Shown piece by piece: positions 9,021 through 18,560 of a stretch of 64,000 bases of DNA. The position numbers were made by a program, and so were the translations under genes. Positions within the stretch are counted from its first letter, which is position 1; every line of letters begins with the position of its first letter. The stretch spans positions 124,001-188,000 of the forward strand of contig DASPKU010000006.1 of NCBI GenBank assembly GCA_035627955.1, in the 5' to 3' direction. The notes beneath the pieces were generated by a model that saw only the letters and a list, made by a program, of their open reading frames with translations, made no database searches and was not told where the DNA came from. The DNA is from Phycisphaerales bacterium (GTDB lineage Bacteria > Planctomycetota > Phycisphaerae > Phycisphaerales > UBA1924).

Positions 9021-10063
9021 TTGTTTCGCGGGGCGGAGACTGTCAGCGGTACCGCCCCGTAGCGGTCCTGCGTGATTACCGGCGCACTCACCCTGAACGA
9101 CTTCGCCGTGGGGTCGATGCCGCGCTCCACCATGACCTTGCGCAGGGCGCCGGGCGGGGCGAAGTCGACGTCTTCGTCGACGATCTCGCGCTGCTCGATC
9201 GTGCCGCCAAAGCGTGCCAGCAGCGTGCGGCAGACAGTCTCGACGAGGTCCTCGGGGGCGGAGGCGCCGGCGGTGATCAGCACTGTTTCGTTGCCGGTGG
9301 GGAACCAGGCGAAGTCCACCTCGGAGATGTCGTCCACGCGCTTGGCGGGGGTGCCGACGTTGGCCGAGATCTCGGTCAGCCGCACCGAGTTCGACGAGTT
9401 GCGGGATCCGATCACCAGCACCAGGTCGCACTCGGGGGCGATCTGCCGCACGGCGTGCTGCCGGTTGGTGGTGGCGTAGCAGATGTCGCTGCTGGGCGGC
9501 TCCTTGATGAGCGGGAAGGCTCGCTTGAGGGCGTCGATCACAACGGCCGCGTCGTCGGTGGAGAGCGTGGTCTGGGTCAGGTAGACGAGCTTCGCGGGGT
9601 CACGGATGACGAGCGAGGGGATATCGGCGGGGGACTCCACCACCTGCGTTGCGTCGGGCGCTTCGCCGAAGGTGCCCGCGACTTCCTGGTGGTCCTTGTG
9701 GCCGACGAGGAGAATCTGGTACCCCTGCCGCGCATACCGCACGGCCTCGGCGTGCACCTTGGTGACCAGCGGGCAGGTGGCGTCGATGCTGAAGAGCTTG
9801 CGGCGGCGGGCCTGCTCGCGGATGGCGGGGGAGACGCCGTGGGCGGAGAAGACGACGATGGCCCCCTCGGGGACGAGTTCGAGGTCATCGACGAACTGGA
9901 CGCCGCGGTCGACGAAGCGGCCGACGACGTGCTTGTTGTGGACGATCTCGTGGTAGACGAAGACCTGCTCGCCGGGGAAGAGGTCGAGCACCTGGTCGAC
10001 GACATCGATCGCCATGCGGACGCCGGCGCAGAAGCCGCGGGGGTTGGGGAGGATGATCTTCAT
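9017..10063 (-). CDS. ispH: 4-hydroxy-3-methylbut-2-enyl diphosphate reductase (IspH/LytB)
   Basis: 348-aa iron-sulfur enzyme for the last step of the MEP pathway, making IPP and DMAPP from HMBPP. The N-terminal PRGFCAGVRMAI motif supplies the first cluster cysteine (C12), IDATCPLV the second and DICYATTNRQ the third. The conserved HEIVHNKHV and SAHGVSP segments that bind substrate are intact. Length is a little above the usual 310-330. The partner enzyme IspG is encoded 16 kb away in this window, not in an operon with it. Confidence 0.96.
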   Translation of the reverse strand: MKIILPNPRGFCAGVRMAIDVVDQVLDLFPGEQVFVYHEIVHNKHVVGRFVDRGVQFVDDLELVPEGAIVVFSAHGVSPAIREQARRRKLFSIDATCPLVTKVHAEAVRYARQGYQILLVGHKDHQEVAGTFGEAPDATQVVESPADIPSLVIRDPAKLVYLTQTTLSTDDAAVVIDALKRAFPLIKEPPSSDICYATTNRQHAVRQIAPECDLVLVIGSRNSSNSVRLTEISANVGTPAKRVDDISEVDFAWFPTGNETVLITAGASAPEDLVETVCRTLLARFGGTIEQREIVDEDVDFAPPGALRKVMVERGIDPTAKSFRVSAPVITQDRYGAVPLTVSAPRNN

Positions 10064-10399
10064 AACTGCCGGGGCGGTGGGCGGTTGCGGGGCGGCTCCC
10101 CCGAGGCGGTGTGTGGCGGGCGTGGCCCGGGGGAGTGCGGGCGCGGAGGACGTACGTGCGGCGGGCGTTCACGGATCATACGCGGCGTGTTCGGAACCCC
10201 CGACCGGGCGGCGTTTGCGTCGGATGCGAACACGCGGGCGGGTTGCAGGGCCGATTCTGCGCGTTCAGGTTTGGTGAAGGGCTGTCGGTAAGTTGAGGCA
10301 GGGACTCGGCCCCGATAAGCTGGAGGGCCCGGATTTTTTCAAGGTGTACCGGGGCGGGCGCGCCGGTTCCGGCGGGCCGCGGAATCCACCGGAGTCTCA
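10064..10399. other. 336-bp intergenic region upstream of the small anchored protein
   Basis: Divergent region between ispH and the gene at 10400. No coding potential is recognised. A weak promoter-like pair TTGAGG (10293-10298) with TAAGCT (10316-10321) and a short GC stem before TTTTTT (10334-10339) are the only signals noted; neither is convincing. Confidence 0.3.
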
Positions 10400-10789
10400 A
10401 TGGGCACCGTCAAACCGTGGCAGATCGTTGTGATGGTGCTGGCCGTGGTCGCGGTGATCGGGTCGGTGGTGTACTCGTGCTCGGGCGAGAGCACTGCACC
10501 ACCCGAGCAGGCAAGAGAAGTGACGCTCGTTGACATCCGCACGGGCGACCTGTTCATCGCCGACTACCCGGAGCGCCGCCCAGTGATGTTCCCCGCGAAG
10601 AACCCGGACGACCAGCAGATGACTCTTTACCCCGTCAATGAGAAGGACGGGAAGTGGATGCTGAACATGCGGTACATGAGCCAGATCCGGAAGGAGAAGG
10701 GGCTCAAGGCCGACCTGTTGTCCGACCAGCAGTCCGGCACCGTCAACGTGACTAACCCGACTCCCCGTCGCGCGAACGTCTTCGAATAA
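10400..10789 (+). CDS. Small membrane-anchored protein of unknown function
   Basis: 129-aa protein with one N-terminal hydrophobic segment (residues about 7-26, [20 protein letters not shown]) that is either an anchor or a signal peptide, then a soluble extracytoplasmic part. Segments [29 protein letters not shown] look beta-rich. CGGAG lies six to seven bases before the ATG. The gene ends 13 bases before the prepilin-like gene and is probably co-transcribed with it, so it may assist its processing or assembly, but no family is recognised. Confidence 0.7.
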   Translation: MGTVKPWQIVVMVLAVVAVIGSVVYSCSGESTAPPEQAREVTLVDIRTGDLFIADYPERRPVMFPAKNPDDQQMTLYPVNEKDGKWMLNMRYMSQIRKEKGLKADLLSDQQSGTVNVTNPTPRRANVFE

Positions 10790-10802
10790 GCAGGAGCAAG
10801 CC

Positions 10803-11849
10803 ATGCAGGCCCAACACACGACGATCCGGCGAGCTTTTACGCTCATCGAACTGCTGGTCGTCATTGCCATCATCGCCCTGCTGATCTCCATCCTGCTTCC
10901 CGCCCTGAGCAAGGCCCGGGAAGCCGGGCGGAACATCGTCTGCGCGTCCACGGTGCGGCAGTTGGCGCTCGCACAGTCGACCTACATGAACGATTGGAAG
11001 GAGTACTACGCGGCCCGCTACACCTCGGGAGCGGAAGCCGACGCGACGGGCGGAAGTGCGATTGTCGGCAGTACGAGCTCAACGACTCCCACGACGAACT
11101 TCGACTGGATCAGCCCGACCATGGGTGAATCGGCAAACCTGCCGACGAACCGCGCCCAGCGGACCATCCACATCTTCAATCAGTGGCGCTGCCCGTCCGC
11201 GACGTCGTTCAATCAGACGCTGTACGGCTCCGCGTCTGACACAGCTGACTTCACTGCAGCCTTCGCGGTCGCAGGCGCTCGCCAGGTGAGCTACCTGCAG
11301 CCCGCCGGCTTCGCGCTTTGGAGCGCAAACGCACCAGCATCGGTCGCACTCTACCGCCGGCCCAACGGAACAACCTTCGATCGACACTCTCTGTCCGATT
11401 CTGCACAGTTCTCAAACCCCGTCACGATTCCGCGCGAGTTCGTCCCGAACATCTCAAAAATCGGCATCCAGGCGTCAAACAAGGCGATCGTGGCGGACGG
11501 CACCCGCTACTGGGACACTGACCGTCTCGACTTCGACATCAACCCTGCTCCCGGTCGCTACAGCTCGTTCACTGATACTCCTTCGTTCATCGAGTCGACC
11601 GCGTACGGGCGTTCGAGCCCCCGTGCGCCGCAGCAGCAGAACCTCAAGCTCTCGTTCCGCCACCAGGGCAACTTCAACGTCGGCTTTTTCGACGGCAGCG
11701 TCCGCGCCATCACGAAGGAGACCGCGTGGCGCCGCGTGGACTATTGGTATCCGGGCGGCAGTATCTTCAATGGGATCGACGCTCCGGCCGAGTCTCGTCG
11801 CACGGCGTCGAACCCGGACGGGTTCCCCGTCAACCAGCCGCTCCCGTAA
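10803..11849 (+). CDS. Prepilin-type cleavage/methylation protein with H-X9-DG motif
   Basis: 348-aa pseudopilin-like protein. After a short basic leader, cleavage is expected before F12 in [20 protein letters not shown], with the conserved glutamate at +5 and a ~20-residue hydrophobic helix. The body is a long extracytoplasmic domain. Near residues 285-297, [13 protein letters not shown] fits the H-X9-DG motif found with many planctomycete prepilin-like proteins. A CAGGAG site precedes ATG 10803. It would be a substrate of a prepilin peptidase not in this window; it could belong to the secretion machine encoded at 40-57 kb or to a separate surface structure. Confidence 0.88.
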   Translation: MQAQHTTIRRAFTLIELLVVIAIIALLISILLPALSKAREAGRNIVCASTVRQLALAQSTYMNDWKEYYAARYTSGAEADATGGSAIVGSTSSTTPTTNFDWISPTMGESANLPTNRAQRTIHIFNQWRCPSATSFNQTLYGSASDTADFTAAFAVAGARQVSYLQPAGFALWSANAPASVALYRRPNGTTFDRHSLSDSAQFSNPVTIPREFVPNISKIGIQASNKAIVADGTRYWDTDRLDFDINPAPGRYSSFTDTPSFIESTAYGRSSPRAPQQQNLKLSFRHQGNFNVGFFDGSVRAITKETAWRRVDYWYPGGSIFNGIDAPAESRRTASNPDGFPVNQPLP

Positions 11850-11909
11850 CCCCTCCCCACAACCCGCCGCATCCCCTACGCTTTCCGGCACCATTGCCGG
11901 AGAGTTTTG

Positions 11910-13337
11910 ATGTCTACACCTGCCGCCGTCCTTGACACCCTTGCAAAGAACGAGCCCGCCGCGATTCAGCGGTTGATCGACTGGCTCAAAATCCCGAGCA
12001 TCTCGACGGACCCCGCGTACAAGGGTGAGGTGCGGCGGGCGGCGGACTGGGCCGCGGGGCAGCTGAGGGAGCTGGGGTTCAGCGTGCGGGTGCTGGATAC
12101 GGGGACGCCGGCGGGGGCAGGGCACCCGATCGTGCTCGCGACCATCGCGCCGGCGCCGGCGTACAAGGGCGCGCACGTGCTGTTCTATGGGCACTACGAC
12201 GTGCAGCCGGTCGATCCGCTGGAACTGTGGGAGAGCAAGCCGTTCGAGCCGGTGATCAAGCCCGCGACACCGGGCGGCCCCGGCGAGCGGATCGTCGCCC
12301 GCGGCGCGGTGGACGACAAGGGCCAGGTCATGATGTTCATCGAGGCCTGCCGCGCGTGGAAGCAGGCGACCGGGCACGCCACCGGCGGCGCGGCGTTCAC
12401 GGTGCTGCTCGAGGGTGAGGAGGAGTCTGGCTCGGCCAACCTCCAGCCCTTCGTCGCGGCGCACCAGGATGAGCTCAAGAAGTGCAACGTGGTGCTGATC
12501 TCCGACACAGGGATGATCAGCAAGGACCGGCCGTGCATCACGTACGGCGTGCGGGGGCTGGCGTACACGGAGATCACGCTGCACGCGGCCAACCAGGACC
12601 TGCACTCGGGGCTGTGGGGCGGGCGCTGCCCGAACCCGAATAACGAGCTGGCCAAGGTGCTGGCGCAGCTGTGGGACGAGAAGCGGCGGGTGACGATCCC
12701 GGGGTTCTACGACGATGTGCGCCCGCTGCGGCAGGAGGAGCGGGACGCGTGGCAGAAGCTGGGCGTCACGGCCGCGGAGGCGCTGGCGAAGATCGGGCTG
12801 CCGCCAGCGGCGGACATTGGCGAGGAGGGGTACACATTCCTGGAGCGCGAGTGGGCGCGCCCCACGGCCGAGGTGAACGGCATCTGGGGCGGGTACATCG
12901 GGAAGGGTGCGAAGACGGTGATCCCCGCGCACGCGAGCGCGAAGGTGTCGTTCCGGCTGGTGGCCGATCAGGACCCCAAAAAGGTCACGCAGATGTTCTT
13001 CAAGTGGCTGGAAGCCCGGACGCCCCCCGGCTGCCGGTGGGAGCTGAACGATCATCACGGCGGGTTCGGCGTGACAGTCCCAACGGACTCGCCGGTGCTG
13101 GGTGCGGCGCGCCGGGCCATCGAACGGGCGACGGGCAAGCGGCCGGAGCTGATCAAGAGCGGCGGGTCGATTCCGGTGGCGGGCATGCTCAAGGACATGC
13201 TGGGCCTGGACACGATCTTCATGGGCTTTGGGCTCGAGGATGACCGTGTGCACTCGCCCAACGAGAAGTTCGAGCTTGAGTGCTACCGCATGGGGGCGAA
13301 GTCGCACGCGATGTTTATCGCGGAGCTGGTGGGCTAG
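11910..13337 (+). CDS. M20 family metallopeptidase (dipeptidase type)
   Basis: 475-aa cytoplasmic zinc dipeptidase/aminoacylase-like enzyme. The di-zinc residues are recognisable: H in FYGHYDVQP (about residue 94), the bridging D in RGAVDDKGQ (about 135), the catalytic E-E pair in LLEGEEESGS (about 168), D in ISDTGM, and the terminal H in VHSPNEKF. A dimerisation 'lid' domain lies between them (about 210-360), containing NQDLHSGLWGG. The length fits the carnosinase/PepV-like subgroup. ATG 11910 is preceded by GGAGAG; a TTG at 11907 is the only extension. The 3' end overlaps the convergent small gene by four bases. Confidence 0.93.
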   Translation: MSTPAAVLDTLAKNEPAAIQRLIDWLKIPSISTDPAYKGEVRRAADWAAGQLRELGFSVRVLDTGTPAGAGHPIVLATIAPAPAYKGAHVLFYGHYDVQPVDPLELWESKPFEPVIKPATPGGPGERIVARGAVDDKGQVMMFIEACRAWKQATGHATGGAAFTVLLEGEEESGSANLQPFVAAHQDELKKCNVVLISDTGMISKDRPCITYGVRGLAYTEITLHAANQDLHSGLWGGRCPNPNNELAKVLAQLWDEKRRVTIPGFYDDVRPLRQEERDAWQKLGVTAAEALAKIGLPPAADIGEEGYTFLEREWARPTAEVNGIWGGYIGKGAKTVIPAHASAKVSFRLVADQDPKKVTQMFFKWLEARTPPGCRWELNDHHGGFGVTVPTDSPVLGAARRAIERATGKRPELIKSGGSIPVAGMLKDMLGLDTIFMGFGLEDDRVHSPNEKFELECYRMGAKSHAMFIAELVG

Positions 13338-13552
13338 GCGGCCTTGCGGTTGTCCTCCGCCTCGCCGACCTCCACGATCTCCTGGGAGGCCATCCGCTGC
13401 AGGCGGTCCAGACGCTCCTTGCGGAGGGTGCCCACGCGGACCCGCATGTCGTGGATGTAGGTGACATCCCGCAGCCCCGCGGCCATGAAGTGGAGCAGGG
13501 CGAGCAGGCCGATGGCCGTCAGGATGATGGCGAGCGTCCAGACCGGTCCCAT
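13334..13552 (-). CDS. Small single-pass membrane protein, hypothetical
   Basis: 72-aa protein starting at MGPVWTLAIILTAIG, with one membrane helix (residues about 4-25) and a basic/acidic cytoplasmic tail containing a likely coiled coil (RVGTLRKERLDRLQRMASQEI). No family is recognised. The start at 13552 is chosen for the clean membrane segment; a longer frame up to 13663 would overlap the promoter and start of the rightward gene at 13607. Confidence 0.5.
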   Translation of the reverse strand: MGPVWTLAIILTAIGLLALLHFMAAGLRDVTYIHDMRVRVGTLRKERLDRLQRMASQEIVEVGEAEDNRKAA

Positions 13553-13594
13553 ACCAGCGGGATCGGCGGGTGAAACCGGAGGCTTGAATCCCTG

Positions 13595-13600
13595 TAGAAT
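13595..13600 (+). promoter_or_regulatory. -10-like TAGAAT six bases before a GTG start
   Basis: TAGAAT matches the -10 consensus at five of six positions and ends exactly six bases before GTG 13607. No Shine-Dalgarno sequence is present. This would give a leaderless mRNA. Confidence 0.45.
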
Positions 13601-13606
13601 CCAGGC

Positions 13607-16138
13607 GTGAGCCAACCGTCTGATAAGCACCCCGCGGCCCGCCCTTCCCTTCACTGGCCGCACATCCTGCGTGCGCTGGTGCTGGCGATAACCCTTGCGG
13701 CGTCGTTCGGGCTGCCCGCGACAGCGCGGGCGCAGGGCACGGCGGCCCCGGGGGCGGCGCCGATCACGTCGGGCGAGGTGAAGATCGAGCTCGAGTCGTT
13801 CGGCTTGGGGAACGTGGCCCGCGTGGGGGACTGGACGGGCATCCGCCTGAAGATCACGGACACCGGCAGCAAGAGCCGCGACCTGATCATCCGCATCGCT
13901 GGCCTGGACTTCGACGGCGACACGCCGCTGTATCAGCGCGTGATCGCGTCCAACCCCGGCAGCCCGATGAGCGTGTGGATGTACGTGCGGCTGCCGTTCA
14001 GCTTCAACCAGACGAGCGGGCTGCCGGTGTACGCGTACGAGGCCTCGGAAGAGACGGGTGAAGGCGCGGATGATGCGAGCGGGGGGCGGCGTGCGGGGCG
14101 GCTGCTGGGCTTCACTGAGCTGCGGTCGACCGGGACGGTGCGCGAGGCTCCGCAGGCACTAATCGCGGTGGTCGGGCCGCAGGCGCCGCCGCTGGGATTG
14201 AACGCGTACAGCCTGACATCGGGTGGATCGCCGCTGTCGCGGGGCGTCAACCCCGCGGCGCACGAAGTGACGGACATTGTGCAGCAGCTCAATCCGGCGG
14301 CATTGCCTGACCGCTGGACGGGGCTGGAGTCGTTCGACGCGGTCGTGTGGGCCCAGGGCGACCCGGTGCAGCTCGATGAGCCGCGGAGCAACGCCCTGCG
14401 GGAGTACGTGCTGCACGGCGGGCACCTGGTCATTATCCTGCCCTCGGTCAACCAGACGTGGACCGACGAGCGGTCGAACAAGCTGCTGGACGTAATGCCC
14501 GCGGTCTCGCTGGCGCAGAAGGACGTCGAGGACTTCGACCGGTACCGGCCGCTGCTGGCGCGTCAGCCTCTGCCCGGGGCAACGCCGCCCACGCAGGCGT
14601 TCCCGCGTCGGATGCCCGTGTACACGTTCACGCCGCGCCAGGGGGCGGAAGTGGGCGAGGCGGTGCGGGTGCTGAACGGGCCCGACGGGGATTGCGTCGT
14701 CGTGCGGCGGCTGGTTGGATCCGGCGCCATCACACTGGTGGGCCTGGACCTCAACAACCAGTCGCTGTGGAAACCCGGGTACATCGACGCGGACATGTTC
14801 TGGCACCGCGTGCTTGGGCGGCGTGGTGATTACAGCCCCAGGCCGCAACAGGGCGGGGGGATTTTCGGCGGGCAGCGGAAGATCTGGATGCTGGACGAGG
14901 GCATCGCGGGCGAGATCGCCAAGCAGGGCGACGCGGCGGCGGGCGTGCTGGTGGGGTTCGTCGTGTTCCTGCTGTACTGGCTGGTTGCGGCGCCGGTCGG
15001 GTTCTTCCTGCTTAAGCGGTTCAACAAGACGCAGCACGCGTGGGTGGCGTTCGTGGCGACCACAGCGGTGTTCACGGTGATCTCGTGGACGGGCGCGAAG
15101 TTTCTGCGCGACTCGACGGTGGGGGCCAGCCATCTGACGGTGCTCGATCACGTGTACGGCCAGCCCTATCAGCGGGCCAAGATGTGGTCCAGTGTGTCGA
15201 TCCCGCGCTACGGCACGGCCACCATCAGCGTGGGCGAGCAGGACACCGGCGACGCGCCTCCGATCAACAACCTGATTGCGTCGTGGGACACCCCCGCCGA
15301 CACGGCGTGGGGCGGCTTCCCCGACGTGCGCGGGTATGTGGTGGACACGCGCAGCCCGGACACCATCCGCGTGCCGGTGCGCTCGACGGTGAAGCAGGTG
15401 GAGGTGGTGTGGGCGGGCGGACCGCAGTGGCAGATGCCGCGCCCGATGCGCCCGGAAGAGGGCGGGACGGGGACATTGCGGCTGCAGGACCGCGGGATCG
15501 ATGCGAGCGGCATGCCGACCGCGTCGGCCGTGGGCAAGATCGTGCACAGCATGCCCGGGCCGCTGGAAGAGGGGCTGCTGGTCATCGTGCGACGGCAGCG
15601 GAACATCGCGCGGTTCTCTTCGGATTGGCCGGTGTGCGTGGGCGAGGTGTTCAAGATCAACTACGCCTGGCAGCCGGGCTCGCCCCTTGATCTGGACCTG
15701 CTCACGAAGTCGGTGCTCCCCAAGGACAGCGACTTGCGAGCGGTCACCAACACCATGTTCCGTGTCGGCGAGGGCGGCGGCGCCGCCACCGACATGGATC
15801 GTCGTTTCGCTGCCCTGGCCTTCTTCAACCAACTCCCGCCCAACGAGCCGGGGCTGGAGAACGCCGCGGCCCAGCGGACCTCGACGCACGGGTGGGACCT
15901 GGGGCACTGGTTCACGCAGCCGTGCATCATGATCATCGGGCGGGTGGGCAGCGACCGCGCGGGCGTGGCGTCGCCGGTGCCGCTGATGGTGGACGGCGAG
16001 GCGGTGCCGAACACGGGGCAGACGATGGTGCGGTGGATTTACCCGCTGCCGGACGACCCGCCGCCGTTCCCGCAATCGAGCGACGCGCCGACGGCGCCGG
16101 TGAACGACGCGCCGGCAGTTGAGGGTGGCGAGGGCTGA
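13607..16138 (+). CDS. Large exported membrane protein, unknown function, beside an ABC ATPase
   Basis: 843-aa protein. A signal peptide or first anchor covers residues about 18-43 (ILRALVLAITLAASFGLPATARAQG). An extracytoplasmic part follows, which contains a region like a glutamine-amidotransferase/flavodoxin-like fold (FDAVVWAQGDPVQLDEPRSNALREYVLHGGHLVIILP, about 243-280). Two membrane helices lie near residues 444-470 and 476-500, then a second ~340-residue soluble domain. This layout resembles large accessory proteins next to ABC-2 type exporters in planctomycetes. The GTG start is supported by the TAGAAT hexamer. The next gene, 37 bases on, is an ABC ATPase without its own permease, so the two may work together. 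The exact role is unknown. Confidence 0.7.
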   Translation: MSQPSDKHPAARPSLHWPHILRALVLAITLAASFGLPATARAQGTAAPGAAPITSGEVKIELESFGLGNVARVGDWTGIRLKITDTGSKSRDLIIRIAGLDFDGDTPLYQRVIASNPGSPMSVWMYVRLPFSFNQTSGLPVYAYEASEETGEGADDASGGRRAGRLLGFTELRSTGTVREAPQALIAVVGPQAPPLGLNAYSLTSGGSPLSRGVNPAAHEVTDIVQQLNPAALPDRWTGLESFDAVVWAQGDPVQLDEPRSNALREYVLHGGHLVIILPSVNQTWTDERSNKLLDVMPAVSLAQKDVEDFDRYRPLLARQPLPGATPPTQAFPRRMPVYTFTPRQGAEVGEAVRVLNGPDGDCVVVRRLVGSGAITLVGLDLNNQSLWKPGYIDADMFWHRVLGRRGDYSPRPQQGGGIFGGQRKIWMLDEGIAGEIAKQGDAAAGVLVGFVVFLLYWLVAAPVGFFLLKRFNKTQHAWVAFVATTAVFTVISWTGAKFLRDSTVGASHLTVLDHVYGQPYQRAKMWSSVSIPRYGTATISVGEQDTGDAPPINNLIASWDTPADTAWGGFPDVRGYVVDTRSPDTIRVPVRSTVKQVEVVWAGGPQWQMPRPMRPEEGGTGTLRLQDRGIDASGMPTASAVGKIVHSMPGPLEEGLLVIVRRQRNIARFSSDWPVCVGEVFKINYAWQPGSPLDLDLLTKSVLPKDSDLRAVTNTMFRVGEGGGAATDMDRRFAALAFFNQLPPNEPGLENAAAQRTSTHGWDLGHWFTQPCIMIIGRVGSDRAGVASPVPLMVDGEAVPNTGQTMVRWIYPLPDDPPPFPQSSDAPTAPVNDAPAVEGGEG

Positions 16139-16175
16139 AGGCACGACAGGCTGAACGTACGAGAGACCGACACAC

Positions 16176-17138
16176 ATGCCGATGATCGAGACCATCAATC
16201 TGACCAAGCGCTACGGCGAGCTCGTGGCGCTGAACAACCTGAACCTCACCATCAACGAGGGTGACTGCTTCGGGTTCATCGGCCCCAACGGCGCGGGCAA
16301 GACGACCACGATCAAGATCCTGGCGACGCTGCTCAAGCCCAGCAGCGGGCAGGCGAACATCGCGGGCCTGACGATCGGCTACCAGAACCGCCAGATTCGG
16401 CCGCTCATCGGCTACGTGCCCGACTTCATGGGCGCGTACGAGGACATGGTGGTCACCGAGTACCTGGAGTTCTTCGCCGCGGCGTACAACATCCACGGCC
16501 AGCAGCGCAAGAAGGTGATCGCCGACGTGCTGGAGCTGACGGACCTGGGGTACAAGGCGACGGCCGAGGTGAACTCGCTGTCGCGGGGCATGCAGCAGCG
16601 GCTGGCGGTGGCGCGGGTGCTGCTGCACGACCCCAAGGTGCTGCTGATGGACGAGCCCGCCAGCGGCCTAGACCCCCGCGCCCGCATCGAGATGCGCGAG
16701 CTGCTCAAGGAGCTGCGGCGGATGGGCAAGACCATCCTCATCTCCAGCCACATCCTGCCCGAGCTCGCGGAGCTGTGCAACGTGGTGGGGATCATCGAGC
16801 GCGGGCAGCTGCTGTTCAATGGAACAGTGGACGAGATCCTGCGGCGGGCGAAGGTGGGCCACATCCTGCACGTGGGCGTGACCGACCGATTCGAAGAGGC
16901 GGGCAACCTGCTGGCGAAGGTGCCGGGGGTGAAGAAGGTGGCGGTCGCGAATGACGATTCGGGCAGCGGCAAGCTCGGCAAGGTGCTGCACGTCAACTAC
17001 GACGACACGGCCGGGCAGAGCGTGACTGATCTGCCGAACATCCTCGTGAACAGCGGGTTCCGCCTGACGAAGTTCACGGAGGAGCCTGTGAACCTGGAGA
17101 CGGCCTTCATGCGGCTGACGAAGGGGCTGGTGCAGTAG
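16176..17138 (+). CDS. ABC-2 type exporter ATP-binding protein
   Basis: 320-aa nucleotide-binding subunit. Walker A is GPNGAGKTT (about 34-42), the signature motif LSRGMQQRL (about 139), Walker B VLLMDEPASGLDP (about 158-170), and the switch histidine lies in ISSHILPEL. The C-terminal ~90 residues form the extra domain seen in drug/NodI/Nat-type exporters. It follows the 843-aa membrane protein gene by 37 bases and is probably co-transcribed. No classical ABC-2 permease gene lies on either side; citrate synthase is convergent downstream. Confidence 0.9.
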   Translation: MPMIETINLTKRYGELVALNNLNLTINEGDCFGFIGPNGAGKTTTIKILATLLKPSSGQANIAGLTIGYQNRQIRPLIGYVPDFMGAYEDMVVTEYLEFFAAAYNIHGQQRKKVIADVLELTDLGYKATAEVNSLSRGMQQRLAVARVLLHDPKVLLMDEPASGLDPRARIEMRELLKELRRMGKTILISSHILPELAELCNVVGIIERGQLLFNGTVDEILRRAKVGHILHVGVTDRFEEAGNLLAKVPGVKKVAVANDDSGSGKLGKVLHVNYDDTAGQSVTDLPNILVNSGFRLTKFTEEPVNLETAFMRLTKGLVQ

Positions 17139-17165
17139 ACGCCGCCGCGGCCGAACGGTCTGGAG

Positions 17166-17201
17166 CAAAAAGCAGGGGGCCGCGATCTTCATCGCGGCCC
17201 C
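17166..17201 (-). terminator. Terminator between the ABC ATPase and citrate synthase
   Basis: GGGGCCGCGAT (17176-17186) pairs perfectly with ATCGCGGCCCC (17191-17201) around CTTC. Reading leftward, the stem is followed within a few bases by TTTTT (17171-17167), so it is a good terminator for citrate synthase and could also stop rightward transcripts. Confidence 0.8.
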
Positions 17202-17233
17202 GCGTTACGTTCTGGTCTATTCGAGCGCGCCGA

Positions 17234-18412
17234 TCACCAGCGCCGCACCGGCTCGCCGACGTAACGGGAGAGCGGGCGGATGATGCGGTTGTTCGCGTGC
17301 TGCTCCATGATGTGGGCGCACCAGCCGCTCACGCGGGCGGCGACGAAGATGGGCGTGTACTGCGGGACGGGGATGCCCATCACGTAGTACGTCATGCCGC
17401 ACGGGAAGTCGACGTTGGGGTGGATCTTCTTGTCGCGGAGCATGATCTTCTCGACCTCGTCGCCGATCTCGAACCACTTGAGCTGCGAGGGCCCCTGCTT
17501 CTGGGCGATGGCGCGGCCGAGCTTGTTGAGGATGGGGGCGCGGTGGTCGCCGTTCTTGTAGACGCGGTGGCCGAAGCCCATGAGCTTGCGCTTGGTGGCG
17601 AACGCGTTCTGCATGAAGTCGTTAACGGTGCCCTTGCCGGACTCGATGAAGGTGCGGATTTCCTTGAGCATCTCCATCGCCATCTCGTTGGCGCCGCCGT
17701 GGAGCGGGCCCTTGAGCGCGGCGATGCCGCCGCAGACGGCGCCGTGCATGTCGGAGAGGGTGCCGGCGATGACGCGGCTGGCGAAGGTGCTGGCGTTGAA
17801 GTCGTGCTCGGCGTAGAGGATGAGCGAGATGTCGATGCAGCGGGCGTACTCGGCGGGCTGCTTCGTGCCGGTCATCAGGTAGAGCAGGTTCGCGGCGTGA
17901 TCGAGGCTGGGGTCGCCGCCCTTCTCGACGCCGATCAGCGGCTTGCCGTCGATCACGTTCTGCATGTGGCCGATGATGGTCGGCACCTTGGCGAGCAGGC
18001 GCTTGCTCTTGCGGAGATTGGCCTCGGCGGAGTTGTCCTGGCAGTCCTTGTCGAGGTGGCCGAGGATGCTGACGGCGGTGCGGACGACGTCCATGGGGAC
18101 GGCGGTGCCGGCCTTGAGCGCGGGGCCGGCGTCCTTGAGGAACTGGATGACGAGCGGCGGCAGGGCGCGCTCGGCGACGATCTCGCCCTTGAACCGCTTG
18201 AGCTCATCAGGACCAGGCTTGTGGCCCTCGAGGAGGAGGAACGCGACCTCCTCGAAGGTGGCGTTCTGTGCGAGGTCGTGGATCTCGTAGCCGCGGTAGA
18301 AGAGGCCGCCCTGCTCGATGGAGCAGATGGTGGTCTCACCGGCGATGACACCTTCCAGGCCGCGAGAGAACGCGGCTTCGGCAGCGGACGGGGCGGCGGG
18401 CGCGGTCGTCAT
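17234..18412 (-). CDS. gltA: Citrate synthase (type II short form, citrate/2-methylcitrate type)
   Basis: 392-aa enzyme joining acetyl-CoA (or propionyl-CoA) to oxaloacetate. The catalytic triad is visible: H in GPLHGGANE, H in MGFGHRVYK and D in NVDFPCG. The N-terminal GLEGVIAGETTICSIEQGGLFYRGYEIHDLA is typical of the bacterial short-form enzymes shared by citrate and 2-methylcitrate synthases; the two cannot be separated with confidence here. No prp genes are adjacent, so citrate synthase is favoured. A GAAGG sits just before ATG 18412. Confidence 0.93.
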   Translation of the reverse strand: MTTAPAAPSAAEAAFSRGLEGVIAGETTICSIEQGGLFYRGYEIHDLAQNATFEEVAFLLLEGHKPGPDELKRFKGEIVAERALPPLVIQFLKDAGPALKAGTAVPMDVVRTAVSILGHLDKDCQDNSAEANLRKSKRLLAKVPTIIGHMQNVIDGKPLIGVEKGGDPSLDHAANLLYLMTGTKQPAEYARCIDISLILYAEHDFNASTFASRVIAGTLSDMHGAVCGGIAALKGPLHGGANEMAMEMLKEIRTFIESGKGTVNDFMQNAFATKRKLMGFGHRVYKNGDHRAPILNKLGRAIAQKQGPSQLKWFEIGDEVEKIMLRDKKIHPNVDFPCGMTYYVMGIPVPQYTPIFVAARVSGWCAHIMEQHANNRIIRPLSRYVGEPVRRW

Positions 18413-18497
18413 AAGCCTTCAAACTCCGTGGAAAAGTAAGGGTGAATCCGTGTTTTCGAGTGTAGGCGGGGCGGCCGGGGGCGCGACATCCCACGGT

Positions 18498-18521
18498 AAA
18501 GGGCCGGCGGTGGCCGGCCCT
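18498..18521 (-). terminator. Terminator-like hairpin after the secreted protein gene
   Basis: AGGGCCGGC (18500-18508) and GCCGGCCCT (18513-18521) form a 9-bp stem with a four-base loop. Reading leftward it is followed by a short run of T. It lies 40 bases after the stop codon at 18561. Confidence 0.6.
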
Positions 18522-18560
18522 GTGTGGGGTGCAGGTGGCTGGTTGCAAGTGCCTGTCGCG

